NCBI RefSeq assembly: GCF_026965535.1 | Contig: NZ_CP114039.1 | Span: 7,378,001-7,442,000, forward strand | DNA length: 64,000 nt | Origin: Corallococcus sp. NCRR | Lineage (GTDB): Bacteria > Myxococcota > Myxococcia > Myxococcales > Myxococcaceae | Direction of reading: 5' to 3' | Part shown: piece after piece, positions 28,394-38,398 of the stretch | How positions within the stretch are numbered: position 1 is the stretch's first letter | Layout: each line of letters begins with the position of its first letter | Position numbers and translations under genes: made by a program | Notes under the pieces: model-generated | What the model was told of the DNA's origin: nothing | Seen by the model: only the letters and a program-made list of their open reading frames with translations | Database searches by the model: none

Positions 28394-29266
28394 ATGTCCC
28401 GCGTACTGGTCATTGACGACAGCCCGATGCTTCTGGAGCTCACCGTCCGGGCCCTGACGGCCGCCGGCTATGAGGCCATTGGCGCGCCGGACCTGGCTAC
28501 GCTCAACCAGAAGCTCACCGAGGGCCCGTTCGCGCTCATCCTCATGGACGTGAACATGCCGGAGATGTTCGGCGACGACGTCGTCGAGTACCTCCGCACA
28601 CAGAAGGGCGTCACCTCCAAGCTCGTCCTCTACTCGGACATCTCCGAGCAGGAGCTGGAGGCGAAGGTGAAGAACTCCGGCGCGGACGGCTACATCCTCA
28701 AGAGCGGAGGCCTGGAGGGCGTGCTGGGGGGCGTCATGGGCATGATCGGCGCCCCGGCGCTGAACATCCCCGTCCCCTCCCCCGCCCCGGCCGCGGCACC
28801 CGCCGCCGCTCCTGCTCCCGCCGCGGCTCCGGCCGCACCCGCCACGGGTTCCGGCGGACTCCCCAAGGCCCCGGTGGCCGCCGGGGGACGCAAGCCGCGC
28901 ATCCTCATCGTGGACGACAGTGAGATGACGGCGCGGATCATCGAAGCGGATCTGGTGTCCAAGGGCTTCGAGGTCCACGTCGCGGACACCGCGGACAAGG
29001 CCACGAAGATCATCCTGAAGAAGCAGACGCGCCCGGACCTGGTGCTGCTGGACGTGCGCATGCCCAACGTGAACGGCGAACAGTTCTGCCGCTTCATCAA
29101 GAGCAACAGCCTCTTCAAGGGCATCAAGGTGCTGCTGTGCTCCGGCGAGAACGTCGAGGAGCTCCAGCGCATCTGCCGCGAGGCCGGCGCCGACGGCTAC
29201 ATCCCCAAGGACGCCGTGATGGGCAACCTCGTCGCCAAGGAGCTGATGCCCCCTGGCGCCGAGTAG
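28394..29266 (+). CDS. frzZ: FrzZ: dual response regulator
   Basis: FrzZ is the phosphorylated output of the Frz pathway and acts at the cell pole to promote reversals. Its 290 residues hold two receiver domains joined by a Pro/Ala linker (about 127-160). Receiver 1 has VLVIDDSP with Asp52 (LILMDVNMPE) and Lys103; receiver 2 has ILIVDDSE with Asp220 (LVLLDVRMP) and Lys near 270. Length and both Asp positions match M. xanthus FrzZ. There is no DNA-binding domain. The start is fixed by GAGGAGG just upstream of ATG 28394. The gene is divergent from frzA. Confidence 0.97.
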   Translation: MSRVLVIDDSPMLLELTVRALTAAGYEAIGAPDLATLNQKLTEGPFALILMDVNMPEMFGDDVVEYLRTQKGVTSKLVLYSDISEQELEAKVKNSGADGYILKSGGLEGVLGGVMGMIGAPALNIPVPSPAPAAAPAAAPAPAAAPAAPATGSGGLPKAPVAAGGRKPRILIVDDSEMTARIIEADLVSKGFEVHVADTADKATKIILKKQTRPDLVLLDVRMPNVNGEQFCRFIKSNSLFKGIKVLLCSGENVEELQRICREAGADGYIPKDAVMGNLVAKELMPPGAE

Positions 29267-29282
29267 TCGCCGTGGCGCTTCT

Positions 29283-29984
29283 TCAGGGCTTCGCCGCCGC
29301 CTCGGGCGTCACGGACGCATCCGGCGCCGCGCTCTCCGGGGCCGGGCAGCTCGTCTTCGCGGCCCGCTCCTGTAGCTGCTCCCGCACCTCCGCGGACTTC
29401 GCCTCGGAGGGCTTCGCGTTCTCCACGAAGCGCTGGTACGCGGCGAGCGCCTCGCAGGGCTTGCCCAGCGCGTCGTAGGTCTTCACCAGCGAGTTGAGGA
29501 TGGGGCGCTGGCCGGGCTGGAGGTCGAAGGCCTTCTGCAGCTCCGTCGCGGTCTCCTCGGTGCGCCCCAGCGCCTCCAGCGAGAGGCCGCGCCACACGTG
29601 GTAGCTCGCGTTGTCCGGCTGGGCCGTCACCAGCGCGGTGGCGGCCTTCAGCGCCAGCTCCTTCTCCCCGGCGCGCGCGTTGGCCGTGTACGCCAGCTGG
29701 AGCAGGACGATGTTGGGGCCGCACTTCTCACCGAACGTGTCCGTCACGCGGGTGAGGCCCTTCATGTCGCCGGTGTCCAGCAGCAGCTGCGCCAGCTGCT
29801 GCGCCTTCGCCTTGTCGCACGGCGTCTCCGCCAGCTCCTCGCGCAGCTTGCGCACGAGCGGCTTCTTCAGGCCGTGGTCGAACTCCGGCTCCTCGGGCGC
29901 CTTGCTGCACGCACCGAGGACGGCACCGGAGGAGAGACAGAAGACGGCGAGGCGGAACGCGGAACGGAAGGAGGAAGCGGACAT
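29283..29984 (-). CDS. TPR-containing lipoprotein
   Basis: From the ATG at 29984 the 233-residue product has a type II signal peptide with lipobox LGAC (Cys26), preceded by Ser/Arg and a hydrophobic core. The mature part is helical, with TPR-like repeats (YHVWRGLSLEALGRTEETATELQKAF, cited only as position 130-155, and SLVKTYDALGKPCEALAAYQRF). The tail is Pro/Ala-rich. It probably sits in the outer membrane or periplasm as a scaffold. A GTG at 30020 gives 12 extra residues but would overlap the gene upstream. It follows the radical SAM gene by 32 bases and is convergent with frzZ. Confidence 0.85.
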   Translation of the reverse strand: MSASSFRSAFRLAVFCLSSGAVLGACSKAPEEPEFDHGLKKPLVRKLREELAETPCDKAKAQQLAQLLLDTGDMKGLTRVTDTFGEKCGPNIVLLQLAYTANARAGEKELALKAATALVTAQPDNASYHVWRGLSLEALGRTEETATELQKAFDLQPGQRPILNSLVKTYDALGKPCEALAAYQRFVENAKPSEAKSAEVREQLQERAAKTSCPAPESAAPDASVTPEAAAKP

Positions 29985-30016
29985 GCCGTCCTGCGTAACC
30001 CTTCCCTCCCGGACGG

Positions 30017-31327
30017 TCAAACCTCCGGTGAGCCCGCGGCGTTCTCGCGCTCGTCCAGGCCGCGCGCGAAGTTGCCGATGATCAACCCCGGCCGCGCCGC
30101 CTTCAGCCGCTGGAGCAGCGTGCGGATACCCACTGGCTCGCCGCCCGCGCCCACGCCGCGCGCGACCTCCAGGTACTGGAGCGGATCAATGCACAAAGAG
30201 CGCGTCTGCACCTGATCCACGCGGTACTTGCGCACCAGGTTCTCCAGCGCCCGCACCTCGCCCTCGCGGTCGGTGACGCCGGGGAACAGGAGCAGGTTGA
30301 GCGCCAGGTACGCGCCCCGCTCGCGCGCCAGCGCGATGGACGCCTCCACGTCCTCCCAGCCGTACTTCACCGGCTTGTAGTAGGCCTCGTAGAGCCCCTT
30401 GGACGCGGAGTTGAGCGACACGCGCACGGCGTCCAGCCCCGCGTCCAGCAGGGCCTCGAGCCCGTGCGTGAGGCTCGCGTTGGTGTTGATGTTGATGGAG
30501 CCCTTGTCCGTCTTCGCGCGCATCAGGCGGATGGACTCCGCGATGAACTTCCAGCGCGTGAGCGGCTCGCCCTCGCAGCCCTGGCCGAAGCTCACCATGG
30601 TGCGGCCCGGCGCGTGCTCCAGGTGGTACAGGCCGATGGCCGCCATCTCCTCCGCGGAGGGGCCGTCATCCATGCGCTCGTGCGAGGCGGGCGGGCCGTC
30701 CGCGGGCTGATCCGAGATGCAACCCACGCAGCGCGCGTTGCACATCACCGACGCGGGGATGGCGCCCTCGTCGCGCGCGTAGAAGATGTTCTGCGACGTG
30801 AAGCACCGGTAGAGCAGCGCGCACGTCTTCAGCTGCTTGAGCACGCGGCTGTCCGGGAAGCGCGCCATGTGCGCTGTCACCAGGCCCTTGAGCTCCGGCG
30901 TGGAGTACGCCTCCGGCTCCCAGTGCGAACGCCGGTCCGTGTGGATGGCCCACGCGAGCGGCCCCTTCTCCCCCCACGCCGCCGCCGTGTACGCCCACTG
31001 CGGCAACACCGGCCCGCTGCCCTTCACCTCTCCGGGAAGGAACGTGCGCGTGTAGCCGGGAGGCAGCAGCGCGCCCACGGCGTTGGGCACGAAGGTCTTT
31101 CCGCCCATCTTCATCTCGCGCACCAGCTCCAGCTCGCCGGAGTCCGGGTTGAGCCCCACGGGCAGGCGGCCGGGCAGGTGCACCAGGCGCCCGGCCGCTG
31201 GCAGGGCGATGGGCTTGTCCTGCGGGGGCACCAGCTCCTCGCCGCTGCGCAGCGTGGCGATGAGATAGGGATGCTCCATCACCCGGCCCTTGGGGTCCGC
31301 GAAGAGCAGTTTCGGCGCGTGCGTCAT
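30017..31327 (-). CDS. Radical SAM protein
   Basis: The protein is 436 residues, with the iron-sulfur motif CNARCVGC near residue 195, which fits CxxxCxxC. The barrel that follows shows the expected features: VSFGQGCEGEPL (GGE-like SAM site), ININTNASL and VRVSLNSASKGLYEAYYKP. Such enzymes cleave SAM to a radical for a chemical step. The N-terminal 170 residues are unusual and may bind substrate. I cannot name the reaction. The gene is followed by the TPR lipoprotein and is divergent from ald across 181 bases. Confidence 0.88.
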   Translation of the reverse strand: MTHAPKLLFADPKGRVMEHPYLIATLRSGEELVPPQDKPIALPAAGRLVHLPGRLPVGLNPDSGELELVREMKMGGKTFVPNAVGALLPPGYTRTFLPGEVKGSGPVLPQWAYTAAAWGEKGPLAWAIHTDRRSHWEPEAYSTPELKGLVTAHMARFPDSRVLKQLKTCALLYRCFTSQNIFYARDEGAIPASVMCNARCVGCISDQPADGPPASHERMDDGPSAEEMAAIGLYHLEHAPGRTMVSFGQGCEGEPLTRWKFIAESIRLMRAKTDKGSININTNASLTHGLEALLDAGLDAVRVSLNSASKGLYEAYYKPVKYGWEDVEASIALARERGAYLALNLLLFPGVTDREGEVRALENLVRKYRVDQVQTRSLCIDPLQYLEVARGVGAGGEPVGIRTLLQRLKAARPGLIIGNFARGLDERENAAGSPEV

Positions 31328-31508
31328 GGGCTGTTAACTAACACGGGTGGGCCGCCCTGCGTCCAACGCCTCGCGTCATATGGATGGATGAATGAGGCCC
31401 ATCACAGGCAACCCGTTCCCGCGTCGGAGCGCGCCTTGAAAGCGCTCATGCCCTGGTCTATGGGTCCGCCACGTTTTCCAGGCAGTCCCCCATTCGTCGG
31501 AGGCAGTC

Positions 31509-32636
31509 GTGATCGTCGGAGTCCCCAAGGAGATCAAAACCCGCGAGTACCGTGTCGGCATGGTGCCTGCGGGCGTGCGCGCGCTCACCATGGCGGGGCA
31601 CACGGTGCTGGTCGAGACGAACGCTGGCGTCGGCTCCGGCATCCCGGATTCGGAGTACCAGCGCGTCGGCGCGCAGATCATCACCAGCGCGGATGAGGTG
31701 TGGAAGCGCTCGGAGATGATCGTGAAGGTGAAGGAGCCCATCGCGCCGGAGTACGAGCGCATGCAGCCCGGGCAGATCGTCTACACGTACTTCCACCTGG
31801 CCGGCGTGGACCCGGAGCTCACCAAGACGCTCATCAAGAAGAAGGTGACCGCGGTCGCCTACGAGACCCTCCAGTTGGACGACGGCAGCCTCCCGCTGCT
31901 CAAGCCCATGTCCGAGGTGGCCGGCAAGATGGCCATCCAGGTGGGCGCCGCGTGCCTGGAGAAGGCCCACGGTGGCAAGGGCATCCTGCTGGGCGGCGTG
32001 CCCGGCGTGCGCCGCGGCCGCGTGGCCGTCATCGGCGGTGGCGTGGTGGGCCTGTGCGCCGCCAAGGTCGCCGTCGGCATGGGCGCGGAAGTGACCATCC
32101 TGGACGTGAACCTGGAGCGCCTCACCTACCTGGACGACGTGTTCCTCGGCCGCGCGCAGACGCTGGCGTCGGACACGGAGTCCATCGCGCGCACCGTGCG
32201 CGAGTCGGACCTCGTCATCGGCGGCGTGCTCATCCCCGGCGGCAAGGCCCCGAAGCTGGTGTCGCGTGAGCTGATTGGCGAGATGGAGCCCGGCTCCGTC
32301 GTCGTCGACGTGGCGGTGGACCAGGGCGGCTGCATCGAGACCTGCAAGCCCACCACGCACGACAACCCCACCTTCACCGTGAGCGACGTCGTCCACTACT
32401 GCGTGGCGAACATGCCCGGCGCGGTGCCCCAGACGTCCACCTTCGCGCTCACCAACACCACCCGCCCCTACTCGCGGAAGATCGCGGACCTGGGCCTGGT
32501 GGAGGCCGTGAAGTCCGACCGCGCCCTCCAGCGCGCCATCAACACCTACAACGGCCACATCACCTACGAGGCCGTCGCCAAGGACATGGGGTACGACTAC
32601 GTGCCCCTGATGGACGCCCTCAGCGGCAAGAAGTGA
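31509..32636 (+). CDS. ald: Alanine dehydrogenase
   Basis: Ald interconverts L-alanine and pyruvate plus ammonium with NAD. Its 375 residues carry the known substrate and catalytic residues at their standard positions: Arg15, Lys75 (VKVKEP), His96 (TYFHLAGV) and Asp270 (DVAVDQGG). The NAD site is [10 protein letters not shown] (171-180). The start is GTG at 31509 with GGAGG five bases upstream. In M. xanthus, aldA lies next to the ECF sigma gene rpoE1 and affects development, which agrees with the neighbour here. A strong hairpin follows the gene. Confidence 0.97.
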   Translation: MIVGVPKEIKTREYRVGMVPAGVRALTMAGHTVLVETNAGVGSGIPDSEYQRVGAQIITSADEVWKRSEMIVKVKEPIAPEYERMQPGQIVYTYFHLAGVDPELTKTLIKKKVTAVAYETLQLDDGSLPLLKPMSEVAGKMAIQVGAACLEKAHGGKGILLGGVPGVRRGRVAVIGGGVVGLCAAKVAVGMGAEVTILDVNLERLTYLDDVFLGRAQTLASDTESIARTVRESDLVIGGVLIPGGKAPKLVSRELIGEMEPGSVVVDVAVDQGGCIETCKPTTHDNPTFTVSDVVHYCVANMPGAVPQTSTFALTNTTRPYSRKIADLGLVEAVKSDRALQRAINTYNGHITYEAVAKDMGYDYVPLMDALSGKK

Positions 32637-32656
32637 CGTAGCGGTTGCATGCTCCA

Positions 32657-32685
32657 CAGCCGGCCAGCCTTGTGCTGGCCGGTTG
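32657..32685 (+). terminator. Hairpin after ald
   Basis: A 12-bp stem (CAG/TTG outer pairs, including one G-T, plus the perfect CCGGCCAGC with GCTGGCCGG) closes a five-base loop, starting about 20 bases after the ald stop. No T-run follows. It is the strongest hairpin in the 256-base stretch between ald and the sigma factor gene. Confidence 0.65.
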
Positions 32686-32807
32686 CCTGGGCTGGATGTT
32701 GGGACGGGTGTCCCGTCCGGTGCCCACCCTGAGGAATAAATGATCCCGCCGGGCGTCTCCGCACTCCAGAAGCGGGCATGCGGGCGGCGTGGCAGGGGAA
32801 AGCGTTG

Positions 32808-32835
32808 TTGACCCGTCTGTTCCGGTGCATAGATT
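32808..32835 (+). promoter_or_regulatory. Sigma-70-like promoter of the ECF sigma gene
   Basis: TTGACC (32808-32813), a 16-base spacer and TAGATT (32830-32835) match the housekeeping consensus in nine of twelve positions. Transcription would start near 32842, leaving a leader of about 50 bases. I see no typical ECF-type GAAC/GTC pair here, so autoregulation is not obvious. Confidence 0.45.
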
Positions 32836-32892
32836 GACCGTTAGGCAGGCGACGCATTCCCCAATCATTTCGGGCCCCTGGAAGGCGGGAGC

Positions 32893-33537
32893 ATGATGCT
32901 GGACTTCAGGCAACCCAACCGGACGAAGCAGGAATTCGAAGAGCTGGCGCTGGCGCACCTGGACCCGCTCTATTCGGCGGCGCTCCGGTTGACCAAGAAC
33001 GAGCGCGACGCCGAGGACCTGGTGCAGGACACCTGCATGCGGGCCTACCGCTTCTTCGACAAGTTCGAGCGCGGGACCAACATCAAGGCCTGGCTCTTCA
33101 AGATCCTCACGAACACCTTCATCAACCGCTATCGCCGCAAGGTGAAGGAGCGCACGGTGGTGGAGGGCGTGGAGCGCGAGGCGGTGCATGAGCGCTTCGT
33201 GAGCCGGGACGCGACGGACTTCGCGGCCAACCCGGAGCAGTACTTCTTCGACCGGCTGCTGTCGGACGACGTGCTGCGCGCCATCGACTCGCTGCCCATC
33301 GACTTCCGGCTGGTGGTCATCCTCGCGGACCTCCAGGAGTTCTCCTACAAGGAGATCGCGGAGATTCTGGAGTGCCCCGTGGGCACCGTGATGAGCCGCC
33401 TCTTCCGCGGCCGCAAGCTCTTGCAGAAGACGCTGCGCGAGTACGCGGAAGGCCAGGGCGTATTCCGGCACGACGGTGAACCGGTGCAGGCGCCCGCGGA
33501 TCTGGAAGAGTTCCGCCGGCGGAAGAAGGCAGGCTAG
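32893..33537 (+). CDS. rpoE1: ECF RNA polymerase sigma factor (RpoE1-like)
   Basis: The 214-residue protein has region 2 ([34 protein letters not shown] as position 19-53, with [18 protein letters not shown]) and region 4 ([29 protein letters not shown] at the C-terminal third), with no region 3, as in ECF sigma factors. It is followed by a zinc anti-sigma gene. In M. xanthus, the rpoE1 gene beside aldA has a reported role in motility behaviour, and a negative regulator gene follows it; gene order here agrees. Two ATGs (32893, 32896) compete; GGGAG upstream fits both. The long tail after region 4 is basic. Confidence 0.9.
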   Translation: MMLDFRQPNRTKQEFEELALAHLDPLYSAALRLTKNERDAEDLVQDTCMRAYRFFDKFERGTNIKAWLFKILTNTFINRYRRKVKERTVVEGVEREAVHERFVSRDATDFAANPEQYFFDRLLSDDVLRAIDSLPIDFRLVVILADLQEFSYKEIAEILECPVGTVMSRLFRGRKLLQKTLREYAEGQGVFRHDGEPVQAPADLEEFRRRKKAG

Positions 33538-33589
33538 AAAGAGGTTGGAGGGGCGTCGCAGTCCCCTCCGCCCACCTCATCGAGCGCCC

Positions 33590-34441
33590 ATGACCTGCCA
33601 GGAACTCGAGCGGTTGCTGTATCCGTACCTCGACGGCGAATTCCAGCCCGAGGAACGCCACGACGTGGAGTCGCATCTCGAAGGCTGCGCCGCGTGTGTC
33701 GCGCGGGTGGACGAAGAGATGCAGTTGCGTCAGACGCTTCGCCGTGCGGCGAAGCACTCCATCTCCGCCCAGGGCACGCGCGCGCCGGCGTCGCTGCGCG
33801 CGGGCATCCAGTCCGGCCTGCACCGCGAGCACCGCCGCGCGCAGGTGAGCCAGTGGCTGCGCGCCGGGGCCATGGCCCTGGTGGTGGTGACGGTGAGCGG
33901 CGGCTGGATGACGTACCAGTCCGGCAAGGCGCAGAAGGCCACCATCCTGGAGGCCGTGCAGCGCCACACGCGCCAGCGGCCGCTGGAGTTCGTCGCGGGC
34001 ACGCCGGAGCAGATCGAAGCGTGGTTCAACGACAAGGTGGAGCACCGCATCACCCTGCCCCGCCTTCAGCAGGCGCGGCCCGTGGGCGCGCGCTTCTCCA
34101 CGCTCAACGGCCAGGAGGTCGTCTACGTCAGCTACGAGACGCAGCCCCGCCTCACCAACGAGCCCAAGCGCAACATCGGCGTGTTCGTCTATCCGGCGAC
34201 GGGGCAGCGGGTGATCAAGGACGAGGGCCCCACGGTGGAGAACGTCGCCGTGGACTCGAGCCAGGCGTACAACGTGGTGACGTGGCGTGATCAGGACGTC
34301 ACCTACGAGCTGGTGACGGACCTGGATGACGCCGCCATCCTGCAGATGCTGCGAGATCAGGAGCACCGCTCCAACGGGCTCGTGCGCCCCGCGCAGGTGA
34401 AGCCCGCGGTGAGCGTGCAGCCGGTCTCGCTACAGCCCTGA
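33590..34441 (+). CDS. Zinc-finger anti-sigma factor, single-span
   Basis: The ATG at 33590 begins MTCQELERLLYPYLDGEF, followed by the ZAS motif His29-x3-Cys33-x2-Cys36 (HLEGCAAC), the usual start of zinc-binding anti-sigma proteins. A single hydrophobic segment near 88-107 (LRAGAMALVVVTVSGGW) would place the N-terminus in the cytoplasm and the remaining 175 residues in the periplasm. It is 283 residues long and directly follows the ECF sigma gene, so it probably holds that sigma factor at the membrane. The periplasmic part is strand-rich and may sense envelope signals; no protease site is evident. Confidence 0.88.
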   Translation: MTCQELERLLYPYLDGEFQPEERHDVESHLEGCAACVARVDEEMQLRQTLRRAAKHSISAQGTRAPASLRAGIQSGLHREHRRAQVSQWLRAGAMALVVVTVSGGWMTYQSGKAQKATILEAVQRHTRQRPLEFVAGTPEQIEAWFNDKVEHRITLPRLQQARPVGARFSTLNGQEVVYVSYETQPRLTNEPKRNIGVFVYPATGQRVIKDEGPTVENVAVDSSQAYNVVTWRDQDVTYELVTDLDDAAILQMLRDQEHRSNGLVRPAQVKPAVSVQPVSLQP

Positions 34442-34630
34442 AGCCCTCGGAAAGCGGGGGCTCGGGTGGTCGCCTGCTCAACTGAATACCGGGCGTTGCG
34501 CCCGGTGTGAAGATTGACGGTCCCACACATGGCCGATAGCCTCGACGGCGTCTTCACTCTCGCGCGCCGCCGCTGCTGTCTCACGCGGTGAAACACCGCG
34601 CGCCCGCACCCCCAGGATGGCCGTCCCTTC

Positions 34631-36406
34631 ATGTCCAAGCGAATCCTGATCGTCGAAAGCGACGCCACCCTCGCCACCACCCTGCAGCAGGCCCTGGAGG
34701 CACGGGGCTTCTCCGCGCAGACGACGGGCGACGGCAAGGGCAGCGTGGAGCTGATCCGCCGTGAGCGTCCGGACCTCGTGGTGCTGGCGGTGGACCTGTC
34801 CGCGGGACAGAACGGCTACCTCATCTGCGGCAAGCTGAAGAAGGACGACGAGCTGAAGACGGTGCCCATCGTCATCATCGGCAGCCCGGACGGCTTCGCG
34901 GCGCACAGCAAGCTGAAGGCGCGCGCGGACGAGTACGTGGCGAAGCCGGTGGACGCGGACGTCCTCATCGAGCGCGTGGGCGGCGTCATCGGCTTCCCGG
35001 AGCCGCCCGTCAGCAACGAGGTGGTGGAGGACGAGAGCCTCACGCTGGACTCGCTGGGCGAGGAGCCCGCGACGGACTTCGGCTCGGAGGAGATCGCCGT
35101 CGACACGGGCGAGGAGGCCGCGGTGGCCGGGGAAGACCTGGACATGCTCGACGACGCCTTCAGCGACCTGTCCGAGCCCGTGACGGGCACGCCCGAGGAG
35201 CCCGTCGTCGCGCCGCCGGAGGAGATGGAGTCCCCGTCCGGCCTGGAGGAGATCTCCGCGCTCGACTCGCTGGGCCCGGACAACGACGACTCGCTGGACA
35301 TGCTGGGCGGCCTGGACGAGCCGGAGGAGAAGACCGTCATCGGCTTCATGCCGCCGGTGGATCCGGAGCCCGTCGCCGCCGCCCCCACCCCGCCGCCCGC
35401 GCGCGCCGCCGCCGCGCCCCTGCGCGCGGTGCCGCCGCCCGCCACCACCCGCCCCGCCGTCGCCGCGCCGGTGACGTCTGCCGCCGCCCCGGGCCCGTCC
35501 GCCGCGGACCTGGCGGAGCTGCGCAACCTGCGCGCGAAGGTGGCGGAGCTGACGAGCGCGCTGGAGGACGCGCGCGCCGAGACGACCCAGGTCGAGGAGC
35601 GCGTGCAGTCGCTGGAGTCCGAGCTCCAGGCGAAGGCCACGGAGCTGGAGGCGTCCCGCTCCACCGCCGGCAAGAGCGACAAGGACACCTTCGCGCTGCG
35701 TGACACCGTCAACAAGCGCGACAAGGAGATCCTGCGGCTCAAGTCGGAGCTGAACCAGAAGGACCAGGAGATCATCGAGCTGAAGGATCAGCACCTGGAG
35801 CTGGAGCAGAAGGCCTCCACCTCCGATGAGGAGCTGAACCGCCGCGACGCGCAGATCAAGACGCTCACCTCGCGCACCGAGCAGCTCACCACGGAGCGCA
35901 AGCGCGTGGATCAGCAGCTGGCCACCGCGAAGGAGGAGGCGCGCGGCGCCACCGCCAGGCTGGGCACGCTCCAGGCGGAGCTGGATCAGCACCAGGCCCA
36001 GGCCCAGGAGATGGTGGCCGAGGCGGACAGCCTGCGCGCCCAGGTGGCCCAGCAGGACGCGGACCTCCAGGCGGCGCGCGAGGAGGCCGAAGGGCTGCGC
36101 TCGCAGGTGGAGGCGGCGCAGGGCGAGCTGGAGGGCCTGCGCGGCCAGCTGGAGCAGGCCCAGGCGGACCTGTCCAACCAGAGCGCCCAGGCGGCCGCGG
36201 AGGCGGACGGCCTGCGCGCGCGCATCACCGAGCTGGAGCAGGCGGCGGTGCGCAACGAGGAGCGCGTGACGAAGCTCTACGCGCGCATCAAGGGCGACGA
36301 GAAGCTGCGCGAGAAGACGAAGAAGGCGCTGGCCATCGCGCAGCAGCTGCTGGACGAGCCCGGCACCGCCGTGGACGCCGACGCCGACGAGGAAGCTGCG
36401 GCCTGA
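34631..36406 (+). CDS. frzS: FrzS: pseudo-receiver and coiled-coil social motility protein
   Basis: FrzS moves between cell poles and is needed for type IV pilus (social) motility in M. xanthus. The 591 residues comprise a receiver-like domain (1-125; ILIVESDATLA, VVLAVDLSAGQNGYLICGKLK, DEYVAKPVDAD), an acidic, Pro/Ala-rich linker (about 130-295) and a long heptad coiled coil (about 300-565) rich in Glu, Gln and Leu. The usual acidic pair is replaced by Glu9-Ser10, though Asp55 and Lys105 remain; the M. xanthus domain is known not to work by normal phosphorylation. Its place after the sigma/anti-sigma pair supports the call. M. xanthus FrzS is slightly shorter (about 555). Confidence 0.96.
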   Translation: MSKRILIVESDATLATTLQQALEARGFSAQTTGDGKGSVELIRRERPDLVVLAVDLSAGQNGYLICGKLKKDDELKTVPIVIIGSPDGFAAHSKLKARADEYVAKPVDADVLIERVGGVIGFPEPPVSNEVVEDESLTLDSLGEEPATDFGSEEIAVDTGEEAAVAGEDLDMLDDAFSDLSEPVTGTPEEPVVAPPEEMESPSGLEEISALDSLGPDNDDSLDMLGGLDEPEEKTVIGFMPPVDPEPVAAAPTPPPARAAAAPLRAVPPPATTRPAVAAPVTSAAAPGPSAADLAELRNLRAKVAELTSALEDARAETTQVEERVQSLESELQAKATELEASRSTAGKSDKDTFALRDTVNKRDKEILRLKSELNQKDQEIIELKDQHLELEQKASTSDEELNRRDAQIKTLTSRTEQLTTERKRVDQQLATAKEEARGATARLGTLQAELDQHQAQAQEMVAEADSLRAQVAQQDADLQAAREEAEGLRSQVEAAQGELEGLRGQLEQAQADLSNQSAQAAAEADGLRARITELEQAAVRNEERVTKLYARIKGDEKLREKTKKALAIAQQLLDEPGTAVDADADEEAAA

Positions 36407-36432
36407 AGCACCGCGGTACCGCCTGAAGCACC

Positions 36433-36466
36433 CGGGGGAAGGCGCGGGATGAGCCGCCCTCCCCCG
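36433..36466. terminator. Bidirectional hairpin between frzS and the convergent gene
   Basis: CGGGGGAAGGCG pairs with CGCCCTCCCCCG in 11 of 12 positions around a ten-base loop, midway between the two convergent stop codons. It probably ends both transcripts. Confidence 0.55.
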
Positions 36467-36479
36467 CTCCACGCCCCGG

Positions 36480-37615
36480 CTACTTGGGCGGCTGCTTCGG
36501 GGCCGTCTTCTTCTCGTGCAGCTTCTTGGCGAAGGACTGCACGGCGGCGGGCACGTTCTTGTCGCGGGCCAGGTCCTTCAGCTCCGCGTCGCGCAGCGTG
36601 TTGAGGAACTTCATGGTGACGGTGAGCGGCACCTTGGGGTTCTTCACCAGCGCGAGCTTCACCTTCTGCATCTTCGTCCACTCGCGGTTGTTGTAGATGA
36701 CGCGCAGCACGTCCTCGTTGATGGCGCGGTTCGCGGCGCACGCGAGCACCTCGCCGTCGGTGATGCGCGGGCTGCGGATGACGGCCACGCAGACGAGCTT
36801 GTTGGTGTCGCGGATGAGCGCGGAGCGGGCCTCCTTGTTGCCCAGCGTGCCCAGCTTGATCTTCTCCGCGATGGACATCTTCATGATCCGCTGCGCGAGC
36901 GTCAGGCGCTTGCCCTCCTCCATGGGGGCGGCGTCCTCGGCCTCGGCCTGCGGGCCCAGTTCCTGGAGCACCTCCTCCGCGGTGGGGCCGGGGTCCGGCG
37001 GCGCGGCGGCGGCCTGCGGGCCGTAGATGCGCACGCGCGCGGCTTGCATCGCGGGCACGTCCGCCAGCACCAGGCCGCTGCGGACCGCGAAGTCGCAGAC
37101 GCTGTCCACCAGCGACGCCGGGACGCCGGGGTTGGCGCACAGGCCGCGGAGGATGCCCTCGTTGCGCAACAGGCGCAGCTGGTTCTGGGAGATGATCTCC
37201 GCCACCTTCGGGCTGCACGAGGACGCCACGCTGGCCACGGCGTCGTCCGGCGTCTCCGAGTTGAGGACGAGCATCTCCGCGTAGGCTTCCTTGTCCTTGA
37301 GCAGGCCCAGGAAGTAGCCCAGCACGGGCGGCTGCACGCCCTCGTCGCGCAGCGCGGAGCCGAGGATGCGCTCCGGCAGGTTCGAGGACGTCTTGGCGGC
37401 CGTCTCACGCACGCCCGCGTCCGGGTCGAACGTGAGCATGTAGAGGGCGCCCAGCATGTCCGCCGGGTTGAGCGGCACCAGGGACTTGGCCGCCATCATC
37501 CGCAGGGGCACGGGGGCGTTGGGGTCCACATGCTTGCGCAGGTTGGGCGGCAGGAATTCGGCGTTGAAGGGGCAGCCCGGGGGCGGGGCCGGAATGCTGG
37601 GGTCAGCGGCGGTGC

Positions 37616-37619
<4 letters not shown>
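36480..37619 (-). CDS. Helical-repeat (HEAT-like) hypothetical protein
   Basis: The protein is 379 residues, without signal peptide or membrane span. The first half has repeated short helix pairs ([27 protein letters not shown], as residues 52-78) like HEAT or DUF2336-type repeats. A Pro/Ala/Glu-rich hinge near 210-240 follows, then another helical half ([39 protein letters not shown]) and a Lys-rich tail. Similar proteins are common in myxobacteria but have no assigned function. Its ATG overlaps the coaX stop (ATGA), so it is translated with coaX. Confidence 0.75.
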
Positions 37620-38386
<767 letters not shown>

Positions 38387-38398
38387 CAGGGGCGCACT

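Noticed and set aside
27731-28978. Extended N-terminus for FrzA reaching to 28978
   Set aside because: It would cover the divergent promoter and half of frzZ. The ATG at 28213 gives the expected 160 residues.
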